A DNA stretch of 64,000 bases. It comes from Actinopolymorpha sp. NPDC004070. GTDB taxonomy: Bacteria > Actinomycetota > Actinomycetes > Propionibacteriales > Actinopolymorphaceae. A program made the position numbers and the translations under genes. The stretch covers positions 62,001-126,000 of the forward strand of contig NZ_JBEXMJ010000003.1 in assembly GCF_040610475.1 (NCBI RefSeq). The letters run 5' to 3'. Numbering within the stretch: the stretch's first letter is position 1; each line of letters starts with the position of its first letter. Under the pieces are notes generated by a model. That model saw only the letters and a program-made list of their open reading frames with translations. It was not told where the DNA came from and made no database searches. Positions 16,317 through 24,707 of the stretch are shown in pieces.

Positions 16317-17149
16317 TGACGCCGCGCACGCTGGTGACCCGAACTCTCGCGTCGGGGGCGACGATCGAGATCAGCACGGTCGCCGAGCGGCCGGAGTTCG
16401 CCCACCCGAACCACGACACCGGCTGGTGGCCCGCGTTCATGCGGCACAACCACGTGGCCGACGCGTACTACTGGCGGGCCGGTGAGGATTTCCGGCACAC
16501 CTGCGTCGTGGCGACCGAAGGGCGACGAGCCGTCGCGTACGGCGTGGCGGTCCCGTTGGTACTCGGCGGCAATGGCCGGGAGACGCTGCCGGACGGAGGC
16601 TGGGAAAAGGCGCTGGTGTGGGCGTTCCACGACGCCGCCGACACCGATGCCGCACCCGACTCGGCCTGCGCGCTGGACATCAGTGTGGCGAGAACCCTTC
16701 GCGGACAGGGAGTTTCCCGGCTGATGCTGCAGGCGCTGCGGACGGCCGTTCGTGATGCGGGGCTCGCCCAGCTCGTGGCGCCGGTGCGGCCGACCTGGAA
16801 GGACCGGGAACCCCGCACGCCGATGAGGGCCTACGCCGCCCGCCTGCGTCCCGACGGTCTGCCGTACGACCCGTGGCTGCGCACACACGTGCGGGCCGGA
16901 GGGGAGATCGTCGGTGTCGCGCCCGCCTCGTGGGTGGTGCACGGATCGCTGCGGCAGTGGCGGGAGTGGACCGGGTTGCCCTTCGACCGGACCGGCGACG
17001 TCGACGTGCCGGGCGCACTGGCCCCGGTGCACTGTGATCTCGACGGCGGTCACGCCGTGTACGTGGAGCCGAACGTGTGGGTTCGGCATGTCGTACGGCC
17101 GATGGCCGGAGGTTTGCGGGAGGCTCAGGGCAGGATCGAGTCGACGTAA
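16316..17149 (+). CDS. GNAT-like acetyltransferase, coupled to the preceding one
   Basis: A 277-residue protein whose central part has the acetyl-CoA-binding pattern SVARTLRGQGVSRLMLQALR near residue 120, followed by LVAPVRPTWK. The N-terminal 90 residues and the long C-terminal part (THVRAGGEIVGVAP, then VHGSLRQWREWTGLPF) resemble a group of actinobacterial acetyltransferases of unknown substrate. The ATG overlaps the stop of the previous gene. The last 25 bases overlap the end of the convergent SDR gene. Confidence 0.75.
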   Translation: MTPRTLVTRTLASGATIEISTVAERPEFAHPNHDTGWWPAFMRHNHVADAYYWRAGEDFRHTCVVATEGRRAVAYGVAVPLVLGGNGRETLPDGGWEKALVWAFHDAADTDAAPDSACALDISVARTLRGQGVSRLMLQALRTAVRDAGLAQLVAPVRPTWKDREPRTPMRAYAARLRPDGLPYDPWLRTHVRAGGEIVGVAPASWVVHGSLRQWREWTGLPFDRTGDVDVPGALAPVHCDLDGGHAVYVEPNVWVRHVVRPMAGGLREAQGRIEST

Positions 17150-17919
17150 CCCCCGTCGACCCGCAGGGCCCCGCCGGTGGTCGCGGACGCGTAGGGCGAG
17201 GCAAGGTAGACGACCATGTGGGCGATCTCCTCGGGCTCGATGAGGCGCTGGATCAGGGACTGCGGCCGGTACTTGGTCATGAACTCGCGCTGTGCCTCGT
17301 CCCAGGGCTGCTCGTTGCCGACCAGTTCGCGGACGAAGTCCTCCACGCCTTCGGTGTGCGTCGGGCCGGCGACGACGGAGTTGACGGTCACGCCCGTGCC
17401 GGCCGCCTCCTTGGCGAAGCCGCGGCTGACGGCGAGCAGCGAGGTCTTGGTCATGCCGTAGTGGATCATCTCGGCGGGGATGACCACGGCCGAGTCGCTG
17501 GCGAGGTTGAGGACGCGGCCCCAGCCGCGTTTCGTCATGCCGGGTAGACAGGCGCGGATGAGCCGGACGGCGGACAGGACGTTCACCTCGAAGTAGCGGC
17601 GCCACTCGGCGTCGTCGATCTCCAGCGGGGCGGCCGACCCGAAGATGCCGAGATTGTTGACCAGGATGTCGAGCGTGGGCACGGCCTTCAGTACGGCCGC
17701 GGCGCCTTCCTCGGTCGCCAGGTCGCCCGCCGCGGCGATGATGTCGTCGCTGCCGGAGTCAGCCTGCACCCGGTCCACCGCGTCCGCGACGCGATCGGGG
17801 CTTCGACCGTTGACGGCGACCCGGGCTCCGGCGCGGGCGAGGCCGACCGCGATGGCGTATCCGATGCCCTGGGTGGAGCCGGTGACCAGGGCGGTGCGAC
17901 CGGTCAGGTCGATCTGCAC
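17125..17919 (-). CDS. Short-chain dehydrogenase/reductase (SDR)
   Basis: A 264-residue classical SDR. The cofactor motif TGSTQGIG is near residue 14, NNLG near 89, the catalytic Ser in NLASDSA near 138, and the YGMTK Tyr/Lys pair near 154. An Arg in NGRSPDR near 38 favours NADP(H). GGALRVDGGYVDS near the end is family-typical. The substrate is a carbonyl or alcohol compound that cannot be named. The GTG start has GAGGAGAAAC just upstream. Confidence 0.92.
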   Translation of the reverse strand: MQIDLTGRTALVTGSTQGIGYAIAVGLARAGARVAVNGRSPDRVADAVDRVQADSGSDDIIAAAGDLATEEGAAAVLKAVPTLDILVNNLGIFGSAAPLEIDDAEWRRYFEVNVLSAVRLIRACLPGMTKRGWGRVLNLASDSAVVIPAEMIHYGMTKTSLLAVSRGFAKEAAGTGVTVNSVVAGPTHTEGVEDFVRELVGNEQPWDEAQREFMTKYRPQSLIQRLIEPEEIAHMVVYLASPYASATTGGALRVDGGYVDSILP

Positions 17920-18229
17920 GATGTTTCTCCTCGTCGAGGTTCAGCGGGATGCGCCCGCGGTGAGGGGACGAACCATCCGTGACTTTGTGCCGCCGACGCT
18001 CGAAAGCCTATTCCTGCGCGAACGGGAGATCAGCCAGTTCCTCGCCCGGAGCCTGCAAGGGCTCGACCTCACTCGTGCCGGAAGCGGACGGATACGTACT
18101 GGAAAGGGGCCGCAAGGGACGGTTGACAACACACCTGGCCGCCACGCGGAAGGCCAAGCCGGAAGAACGTCGGACAATCGCTGGGTACCCTGAACGGAAC
18201 CGGGGGGTGTGCGAACGCGTGGGGGAGAG
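17920..18229. other. 310-base divergent upstream region
   Basis: Lies between the SDR start (minus) and the coiled-coil gene (plus). No gene is seen. It contains ttgaca at 18123-18128 and gggtac at 18183-18188, but neither has a matching partner element at proper spacing, so no promoter is assigned. Confidence 0.4.
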
Positions 18230-19138
18230 ATGGCGCGAACTGGGGCAGTCCACTGGCTGTCGGAAATGGCGGCCACCGGGGTCAGGGAGCTGCCGTCGAA
18301 CGTCTCGTGGGTGGTGTCGCAGGCGATCCATCCGTCGGACGGATCCGCGGACGGTGACGGGGCCCCCACGGGCCGGGAACGCGCAGGCGCGCGGGGCAAG
18401 CTGTCGTTGACAGGGGACTCGCTGGAGTCCCGGCTCAAGCGCGCGCAGTCGGCGAGCGAGAAGGCTCACCGGGCCGAGCAGGAGGCACTCGCCGAGGCAA
18501 GTCACGCCAAGGAACTCGCCGACGCCGTACGCAGGACGACCGAAGAGGGCCGGGCCCGCGTCCGGGATGCGAAGAGCGAAGGGGCCGAGGCAGTGCGCCG
18601 CCGGGTGGAGCAGGCACGTGAACGTGCCGACGCCCTGGTCGAGGGTGAGCGCGAACGCGCAGAGGCCGACGCGGACGCGGTGGTCCACAAGGTCGGTGAG
18701 CACTTCGAGGACGAGCTCGACAAGAGCCGGGCCAGGGCCGACGCCGCGCAGCGGCGCGCGCAGGAGAAGATCGCGGAGGCCACCGCGCGCCTGGCGCAGG
18801 CCCGCCAGCTCGCGGACGAGGCCGCCGAGGCCGCGCAGGCAGCGGCCGAGGCAGCGCGCGGGAACGCGGAGGAACTGGCGGCCGGTGAGGTGCGGCGCCA
18901 GACGGCGCCGAAGGAACGCCGGGCGGCCGAAGCGACGGCGGTGCAGAAGAAGGTGGCCGGATCGGGTGCGAAGGTGGCTCGGCGGCTGAGTTCGGGACGC
19001 ACCGAGCAGGACCTACGGACGATGACCAAGGCCGAGCTCACCGACCTGGCCGGCGCGCTCGGTGTGGAGACCCGAAGCTCGATGAACAAACAGCAGTTGC
19101 TGCGTGCGGTACGACGGGCGGCCCGTAAGGCGGCCTGA
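18230..19138 (+). CDS. Long coiled-coil protein with C-terminal SAP/Rho-N-like domain
   Basis: A 302-residue protein. After an N-terminal section containing TGAVHWLSEMAATGVRELP, residues about 80-235 are a heptad-rich Ala/Glu/Arg helix (for example AEQEALAEASHAKELADAV) that should form a long coiled coil. The C-terminal 40 residues, MTKAELTDLAGALGVETRSS followed by NKQQLLRAVRRA, match the helix-turn-helix pattern of SAP/Rho N-terminal domains, suggesting nucleic-acid binding. GGGGGAG lies directly upstream of the ATG. First of three closely spaced genes; role unknown. Confidence 0.75.
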   Translation: MARTGAVHWLSEMAATGVRELPSNVSWVVSQAIHPSDGSADGDGAPTGRERAGARGKLSLTGDSLESRLKRAQSASEKAHRAEQEALAEASHAKELADAVRRTTEEGRARVRDAKSEGAEAVRRRVEQARERADALVEGERERAEADADAVVHKVGEHFEDELDKSRARADAAQRRAQEKIAEATARLAQARQLADEAAEAAQAAAEAARGNAEELAAGEVRRQTAPKERRAAEATAVQKKVAGSGAKVARRLSSGRTEQDLRTMTKAELTDLAGALGVETRSSMNKQQLLRAVRRAARKAA

Positions 19139-19156
19139 CATCTCGGTGGGGGGACG

Positions 19157-19339
19157 ATGATGAAGCTGTTGCATCGTAAGAGCAAGTGGGAGCAGGTGAA
19201 GGAGCCGGTGGTCGCGAAGGCGAAGGCGACCGCGTCGGACAAGCGAACCCTTCGCGGCGGACTGATCGCGGTGGGCGCGGCTGTCGGTGTGACGGCGGTG
19301 AGCTCGGCCATCTCATCCCTCCGGAAGAAGAAGGCGTGA
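19157..19339 (+). CDS. Small basic membrane-anchored protein, hypothetical
   Basis: A 60-residue protein: basic N-terminus (LLHRKSKWEQVKEP), one hydrophobic segment (GGLIAVGAAVGVTAVSSAIS, about residues 34-53) and a Lys-rich end (LRKKKA). It starts 18 bases after the coiled-coil gene and overlaps the next gene by 4 bases. Similar small proteins are common in actinobacterial genomes, without known function. Confidence 0.7.
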   Translation: MMKLLHRKSKWEQVKEPVVAKAKATASDKRTLRGGLIAVGAAVGVTAVSSAISSLRKKKA

Positions 19340-19527
19340 GGCTGAGACTGAGAACTGTCGCGGTCTTCGCCGCCGGCTACGTGCTCGGAGCGAAGGCGGG
19401 GCGCGAACGCTATGCCCAGATCGTCGAACGCGTTCAGCGAGTGGCGCGGGAGGTCCAGGAGCGGCAGGCGACGCGGGTGGCGGAGCAGAGTCGACAGAAG
19501 CGTCCGCGTCGTACCCGAACCGGATAG
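19336..19527 (+). CDS. Small YtxH-like protein, hypothetical
   Basis: A 63-residue protein starting with GTG in a GTGA overlap. The N-terminal AVFAAGYVLGAKAGRERYAQI is a glycine-containing membrane helix followed by a basic turn, a signature seen in many actinobacterial YtxH-like proteins; the rest is a charged amphipathic helix and an Arg-rich tail. It closes the three-gene unit that starts at 18230 and may anchor the coiled-coil partner at the membrane, which is inference. Confidence 0.7.
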   Translation: MRLRLRTVAVFAAGYVLGAKAGRERYAQIVERVQRVAREVQERQATRVAEQSRQKRPRRTRTG

Positions 19528-19623
19528 CGGGTACGGTTCCGGCGTACTGGTCGAGGCGCAGATCCAGAGCACCGTGACCCTCCACCGCGTAACGGCCTCC
19601 CGGTAACGGCTTCCGGGTAGCGG

Positions 19624-20439
19624 TCAGGACGTGCGCGGTCGCTGCTCCTGTGCCCGGAACTCCCGAGGCGCCATACCGGTCCGCCGGGTGAACATCCGCG
19701 AGAAGTACGCCGGATCGTCGTGACCGACCCGGCGGCCGATCTCTGCGACGGTGAGGTCGGACTCCGCCAGTAGCTCCTTGGCGCGGTTGAGCCGAATCCG
19801 CAGCAGGTACTCCTTCGGTGAGCATCCGCCGTCTCGGCGAACCACCCGGCGCAGTGCACTCACCGACAGTCCCGCCCGGCGGGCGTGCTCGGCGACCGAC
19901 CACGGCCGGCACGCGTTCTCTCGCAGCGCTGCCAGCACCAGATCGTCGGGTCGGTCTCGCCGGTCCTGAACGCCGAGGATCAGCGCATGCACCGCGTGTG
20001 CGGCCTCCACCTCGGCACCGGCGTACTCCCCTCCACACGCAGAGAGCAGCCGGTCCATCGCCGCGCGCGCGGGGAACGGGTCGGTGAGCTGAACCACGGG
20101 TTCGGTCCGGGAGAGGTAGCCGAGTTCCTCGTACGCGTCGACCGTCGGCCCCTCGAACAGCGTCCAGACCTCCTGCCAGCCCGGTCGGTCCGGGCCGTAG
20201 GAGTGGTGCACGCCCGGAAACAACCAGAACAGGCTGGGCGCGGCGATCGTCACCCGGCGGCCCCGCTCACCCCACTCCAGCCAGCCCTCTCCCTCGACCA
20301 CGAGCACGGCGGCGTGTGAACGCAGGACGCGAGGTGGGCACGGGTCCAGTTCCCGCTTGTGTCCGGCTCCCAGGCACGCCAGGCCGAGTCGGCGCTGCAC
20401 CGGGGTTGGTGTGAGGTAACGCGACCATCCCTGGACCAC
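19624..20439 (-). CDS. AraC-family transcription regulator
   Basis: A 271-residue regulator with an N-terminal cupin-like sensor (HAAVLVVEGEGWLEWGERG, PSLFWLFPGVHHSYGPD) and a C-terminal double helix-turn-helix from about residue 170 (WSVAEHARRAGLSVSALRRV; then LTVAEIGRRVGHDDPAYFSR followed by MFTRRTGMAPREF). The GTG start at 20439 has GGAGG 6 bases upstream; longer frames lack one. It is divergent from the solute-binding lipoprotein gene and most likely controls it in response to a sugar-like ligand. Confidence 0.92.
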   Translation of the reverse strand: MVQGWSRYLTPTPVQRRLGLACLGAGHKRELDPCPPRVLRSHAAVLVVEGEGWLEWGERGRRVTIAAPSLFWLFPGVHHSYGPDRPGWQEVWTLFEGPTVDAYEELGYLSRTEPVVQLTDPFPARAAMDRLLSACGGEYAGAEVEAAHAVHALILGVQDRRDRPDDLVLAALRENACRPWSVAEHARRAGLSVSALRRVVRRDGGCSPKEYLLRIRLNRAKELLAESDLTVAEIGRRVGHDDPAYFSRMFTRRTGMAPREFRAQEQRPRTS

Positions 20440-20505
20440 TGCACCCCTCCGTGGACTCTGCGCCTCCGCCGGTCCTGCACTGTCGCACGTTCGGCCGACC
20501 CGCTG

Positions 20506-20594
20506 CACGAAAGTCCACGAAGGTGATCGGTTTGTCCATGTCCTCCCAGGTCGCTCCGGAGCAGACTCGCACTCGACGCCGGTCACGAAAGTCC
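20506..20594. promoter_or_regulatory. Paired direct repeats in the AraC/SBP divergent region
   Basis: The 11-mer cacgaaagtcc occurs at 20506-20516 and again at 20584-20594, 78 bases apart, in the 204-base gap between the AraC gene and the solute-binding-protein gene. AraC-type proteins often bind direct repeats, so these are candidate half-sites. No experimental consensus is available. Confidence 0.35.
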
Positions 20595-20643
20595 CAACCG
20601 CCCGTACGCCCGTAGGTGAGCCGCCAGCAGATCGGGAGCGACC

Positions 20644-22755
20644 ATGGATCCGAGTACCAGCCTGAGCAGACGCGGCTTCCTCAAGGCGTCCGCGGCCGGA
20701 GCGGCCACGGTGACGTTGGCGGCGTGTCAGGCGAGCGACCAGGCCGGCGGCGCACCCACCAAGGCGCCGAAGCGCAGCAACGCCAAGGGCTCGGTCACCA
20801 AGCCGTTGCCGGTTCCGGACAGGCTGCGGGAGGCGCCCGCGCTGGCCGCGCGGGTGAAGGCCGGCACGCTCCCGTCGCTGGACAAGCGCATCCCCGAATC
20901 ACCGTACGTCATTCCGCACCGCTGGCAACACCCGGGCAGGTACGGCGGGACCTGCTATCTCACCGCCTCCAGCGCGAACGACGCGTCGATCGGCCAGTAC
21001 ATGTACGGCCACTCGATCGTGCGCTGGGTCAACGACGGAATGGACGTCGCGCCCGGACTGGCGCAGAGCTGGGAGTCCAACGACGACTTCACCCGGTGGA
21101 CGTTCCACTTCCGCAAGGGTCTGCGCTGGTCCGACGGCGCCCCCTTCACCACCGCGGACATCATGTACTGGTGGGAGGACACGGTCCTCAACACAGAGCA
21201 CCCGGAGGTGCCGCCCGAGGAGGCGGTGTCCGGCAAGGGGACGGTAGCGAAGATCACCGCCCCGGACGACCTCACCCTGGTCCTGGAGTTCGACAGTCCG
21301 GCCGCGCTCACTCCCGACCGGCTGGCGGACACGGTGAACCGAAGTGTCGGCGCCGACTGGCTGCTTCCACGCCACTACCTCCGTCAGTTTCACCCCAAGT
21401 ACAACCCGAAGGTCACCGCCAAGGACTGGTACGTCGAACACGACAACAAGGCCAACCACCTGTCGAACCCCGACTGCCCGGTGACGACGGGCTGGCACCT
21501 GTCGACCTACCACGAAGGACGCAACGCCGTCTGGAAACGCAACCCCTACTACTGGTGCGTGGACCAGGCCGGTAACCAGTTGCCGTTCATGGACAGGATG
21601 GTCTGGACCGCGGTGAAGGACGAGGAGGTGATGAAACTTCAGTACACGCAGGGCAAGGCGGACTTCGCCGAGGGGCAGCACACGAACATCGACCTCGCCG
21701 ACGTGGACGCGCTCAAACAGGCGGCACCGCGTACCGGCGTGCAGGTGTGGTTCTGGGGCAGTGGCTCGGGCAGCGGCTCGATGTTCTTCTTCAACTACGA
21801 CTACCCCGACGACGCGATGCGCGAGCTCATCCGCAAGCCCGAGTTTCGCCAGGCGCTCTCCCACGCCTACAACCGTGCGGACGTACGCAAGGCGCTGTAC
21901 TACAACACCGGTGAGCTGACCACCGGCACGCTGAGCCCGAAGGCGCCGGAGTTCCAGGTGAACGCGGAGAGCAAGAAGCTGTACCACACCTGGCGGGACT
22001 CCTACGTGGCGTACGACCCGAAGAAGGCCGAGGCGATCCTGGACCGGCTCGGCGTGGTCGACAAGGACGGTGACGGATATCGCGAGAAGCCCGACGGCAG
22101 CAAACTCGTCGTGCGCCTGGACTACCCCGCCGACACCGCGAAGGCGAACATCCGCAAGAACGACTTCCTTCGCAAGGACTGGAACGCGATCGGAATCCGT
22201 ACCGAGATCAACCCGGTGCCTCCCACCGCGTGGTCGGACATGTGGAACCGCGGCGAACTGATGAGCAACACCGCCTGGGAGATCGGCGGCGGCGGCATCC
22301 TGAGCTGGCCGTCCTGGGTGATCCCCACGATCCCCGACACCTGGGCGCCGTTGCACGGGCAGGCGTACATCATGCGCAGTGGCGACCCGGCGGCGCTGCG
22401 CAAGGAACGCGACATCAGTCCGTGGAAACGACACCCGCCGTGGGTCCTGCCGGAGAAGGGCAGCCCGATCGAACGCCTGTGGAACCTCTACGACCAGGCG
22501 CGGCTCGAGACCGACCCGATGCGCCGCAACCGGCTGCTGTGGGACCTGTGCCGAGTGCACGTCAAGGACGGACCGTTCTTCCTGGGCGTGGTCGCCGACT
22601 ATCCGCAGGTGATCCTGGTCCACAAGGAACTGCAGAACGTACCGCGGCAGGAGAATCTCTTCCTGGGTGGACAGATCAACACCTGGGACATTCCGGTTCC
22701 GGCGATCTATGACCCGGAGGCGTGGTTCTGGAGTGACCCGGACAAGCACAGCTGA
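20644..22755 (+). CDS. Tat-exported lipoprotein, ABC-transporter solute-binding protein (family 5)
   Basis: A 703-residue extracellular binding protein. Residues 8-30 give a twin-arginine signal SRRGFLK, a hydrophobic stretch and the lipobox LAAC, so it is folded before export and lipid-anchored. The family-5 core follows: MDVAPGLAQSWESNDDFTRW near residue 137, FHFRKGLRWSDGAPFTTADI near 157, WLSTYHEGRNAVWKRNPYYW-like strand near 282 and PEFRQALSHAYNRADVRKAL near 400. Ligands are oligopeptides or oligosaccharides. No permease or ATPase gene is nearby, so it is an orphan. It is followed 31 bases later by a PhyH gene. Confidence 0.92.
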   Translation: MDPSTSLSRRGFLKASAAGAATVTLAACQASDQAGGAPTKAPKRSNAKGSVTKPLPVPDRLREAPALAARVKAGTLPSLDKRIPESPYVIPHRWQHPGRYGGTCYLTASSANDASIGQYMYGHSIVRWVNDGMDVAPGLAQSWESNDDFTRWTFHFRKGLRWSDGAPFTTADIMYWWEDTVLNTEHPEVPPEEAVSGKGTVAKITAPDDLTLVLEFDSPAALTPDRLADTVNRSVGADWLLPRHYLRQFHPKYNPKVTAKDWYVEHDNKANHLSNPDCPVTTGWHLSTYHEGRNAVWKRNPYYWCVDQAGNQLPFMDRMVWTAVKDEEVMKLQYTQGKADFAEGQHTNIDLADVDALKQAAPRTGVQVWFWGSGSGSGSMFFFNYDYPDDAMRELIRKPEFRQALSHAYNRADVRKALYYNTGELTTGTLSPKAPEFQVNAESKKLYHTWRDSYVAYDPKKAEAILDRLGVVDKDGDGYREKPDGSKLVVRLDYPADTAKANIRKNDFLRKDWNAIGIRTEINPVPPTAWSDMWNRGELMSNTAWEIGGGGILSWPSWVIPTIPDTWAPLHGQAYIMRSGDPAALRKERDISPWKRHPPWVLPEKGSPIERLWNLYDQARLETDPMRRNRLLWDLCRVHVKDGPFFLGVVADYPQVILVHKELQNVPRQENLFLGGQINTWDIPVPAIYDPEAWFWSDPDKHS

Positions 22756-22786
22756 ACCAAAACACCAACCACACAAGGAGTCTGCC

Positions 22787-23710
22787 GTGACCTCGCCGAC
22801 ACAGACCGCGACCGCGCAGTGGCCACGCCTGTTCTCACGAGGACGCGAACTCGACGGGTCGCCGACCTCACTGGGCCGGCTCAGGGAGTCCACCGACGTC
22901 CGCGGGGATCCGGCCGCGCTGCGGGACCGCATGTCCGAGGACGGTTATCTCTTTCTGCCCGGCTTCTTCGACCCGGCCGCGGTGGCGGACGCGCGCAGGA
23001 GCGTGACCGACCGACTGCACGAGGAGGGCCTCACCGATCCGGCGTTCCCCGCCGACCTCGCGGTCGCCCCCGCCGACTCGAGCCTCGCGTTCAAGCCTGA
23101 TCTCGCCCATGACAACCCCGCCTTGCACCAGCTCCTGTACGGCCGGTACCTGTTGGGCTTCTACGAGTCCTTGCTGGGCGGCCCGGTCCGGCACTACGAC
23201 TTCACCTGGATGCGCGCGGTGGCGCCGGGACGAGGTACCGCGCCGCACGGAGACGTGGTGTTCATGGGCCGTGGCACCCACCATGTCTACACCGCGTGGG
23301 TGCCACTCGGCGACGCGGACTTCGAACAGGGCGGGCTGATGGTCCTGGAGGGATCACACCAGCGACCGGAGATCCTCGACGACTACGCCCTCCGCGACGT
23401 GGACACCTACTGCACGAACGCCGGTCCAGCCGCCAAGGACGAGCCCCGCTGGAACGGCAGCCTGTCCGACGACCCGGTGGAGGTACGCGAACGCCTCGGC
23501 GGCCGCTGGTTGACCGCGCAGTTCCGGGCAGGTGACCTGCTGACGTTCTCCATCTATCTGGTGCACGCAAGCCTGGACAACCACTCGAACCGGATCCGGT
23601 TGTCGTCGGACTCGCGCTATCAGCTCGCGTCCGAACCCGTGGACGAGCGCTGGATCGGCGAGGCGCCCGTCGGGCACGGCCCGGAGGCGAAGCGTGGACT
23701 GATCTGCTGA
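22787..23710 (+). CDS. Phytanoyl-CoA dioxygenase (PhyH) family oxygenase
   Basis: A 307-residue non-haem iron, 2-oxoglutarate-dependent oxygenase. The iron ligands are HGD in TAPHGDVVFMG near residue 149 and the distal His in YLVHASLDNHSNRIR near 261, whose Arg is the likely 2-oxoglutarate contact. GYLFLPGFFDP near 51 is the usual family N-terminal strand. AAGGAG lies 6 bases before the GTG start. Only 31 bases separate it from the binding-protein gene, so the two probably share a transcript and act on the same imported compound. Confidence 0.9.
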   Translation: MTSPTQTATAQWPRLFSRGRELDGSPTSLGRLRESTDVRGDPAALRDRMSEDGYLFLPGFFDPAAVADARRSVTDRLHEEGLTDPAFPADLAVAPADSSLAFKPDLAHDNPALHQLLYGRYLLGFYESLLGGPVRHYDFTWMRAVAPGRGTAPHGDVVFMGRGTHHVYTAWVPLGDADFEQGGLMVLEGSHQRPEILDDYALRDVDTYCTNAGPAAKDEPRWNGSLSDDPVEVRERLGGRWLTAQFRAGDLLTFSIYLVHASLDNHSNRIRLSSDSRYQLASEPVDERWIGEAPVGHGPEAKRGLIC

Positions 23711-23831
23711 GGGGCGTCCAGTGCGCCGGTCGCCAGGACGGGCGCCGCGCGGGGCGTGGACATCGCCGGGCCGGTTGGGCAGTGTGTACGACGTGGTGCA
23801 TACGCCCCACACGACCTTCGGGGAGGCCATC

Positions 23832-24425
23832 GTGGGCAGGATTTTCGACCTCGGCCCGGCGACCCACCAACTCGCCGTTCTGGTGAGCGGGGTCCGTGAC
23901 GACCAACTGCAGGCGCGTACTCCGTGTGAGGGATACACGGTCGGCGACCTGCTCGACCACATCGGCGGCCTGTCTTCGGCGTTCACCGCCGCCGCGCGCA
24001 AGACTCCGGTGGAGGGCGCTCCCGACGGGCCGCCGCAGTCCTCGGCGGACAACCTCCCGGCGGACTGGCGCGAGAGCATCCCGCGGCAGCTGACCGAACT
24101 CGCCGCCGCCTGGTCCGACCCGGCCGCCTATGAAGGCGAGGCGCGGGCCGGCGGTCTGGTCCTGCCTGCCCAGGTCGCCGGAATGGTGGCGCTGGAGGAG
24201 TGCGTGTTGCACGGATGGGACCTCGCCCGCGCGACCGGCCAGCCGTTCGACGTCGACGAGGAGAGCACGAAGGTGGTGTTCGAGTTCACCTCGATGGCGG
24301 CGTCGTCGGAGCAGATGTCCAACCGCGAGGGGCTTTTCGGCACGCCGGTGGAGGTCCCGGCCGACGCCCCGATGTTCGACCAGGCGCTCGGCCTGAGCGG
24401 ACGCGACCCGAAATGGTCGGCATGA
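23832..24425 (+). CDS. TIGR03086-type protein, mycothiol-dependent maleylpyruvate isomerase fold
   Basis: A 197-residue four-helix-bundle protein. The metal-binding histidines are in DLLDHIGGLS near residue 44 and in EECVLHGWDLARATGQ near 128-139 with the adjacent Glu, the arrangement of the maleylpyruvate-isomerase/DinB superfamily. In actinobacteria these proteins bind zinc and often use mycothiol. GGGGAGG is 6 bases before the GTG start. It overlaps the next gene by ATGA. The exact reaction is unknown. Confidence 0.87.
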   Translation: MGRIFDLGPATHQLAVLVSGVRDDQLQARTPCEGYTVGDLLDHIGGLSSAFTAAARKTPVEGAPDGPPQSSADNLPADWRESIPRQLTELAAAWSDPAAYEGEARAGGLVLPAQVAGMVALEECVLHGWDLARATGQPFDVDEESTKVVFEFTSMAASSEQMSNREGLFGTPVEVPADAPMFDQALGLSGRDPKWSA

Positions 24426-24694
24426 CCCCGGGTGCCTGCTACGCCTGCGACCGCGAGGCGGAGTTCGACCGGCTGCCGCCGCCGTACGTCGCCGAGTTCG
24501 GCGAGGCGCCCGGGTTCCACCTGCACTTCCACGTCGTCCCACGTCCGGTCGACCTCCATCCGGACCTGCGCGGTCCGAGGGTCTTCGGCCTGCTCGGGCG
24601 GGACGAGGCCGACGAGGTGAGTACGCACGAACGCGACGCGTTCGCTCTTCGGCTGGCGGCTCGGCTGCGTACCCCCGCGGACGCGAAGGGCTAA
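24422..24694 (+). CDS. HIT-family protein with an internal deletion
   Basis: A 90-residue protein that looks like the two ends of a HIT nucleotide hydrolase joined in frame. Residues 1-20 (GACYACDREAEFDRLPPP) match the Cys-rich N-terminus of actinobacterial HIT proteins; residues 22-60 (YVAEFGEAPGFHLHFHVVPR, then LRGPRVFGLLG) match the C-terminal part with the HxHxH active motif. About 60 residues of the central fold are missing, although the reading frame is intact and starts by ATGA coupling to the previous gene. It may be non-functional. Confidence 0.75.
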   Translation: MTPGACYACDREAEFDRLPPPYVAEFGEAPGFHLHFHVVPRPVDLHPDLRGPRVFGLLGRDEADEVSTHERDAFALRLAARLRTPADAKG

Positions 24695-24707
24695 GCGACC
24701 TCAGCGG

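Noticed and set aside
18183..18188. gggtac as a SigB-type -10 before the coiled-coil gene
   Set aside because: No GTTT-like -35 at the right distance.
20899..22932. 677-codon open frame antisense to the solute-binding protein gene
   Set aside because: Val/Arg-rich shadow of high-GC codon usage; the plus strand has a clear family-5 binding protein.
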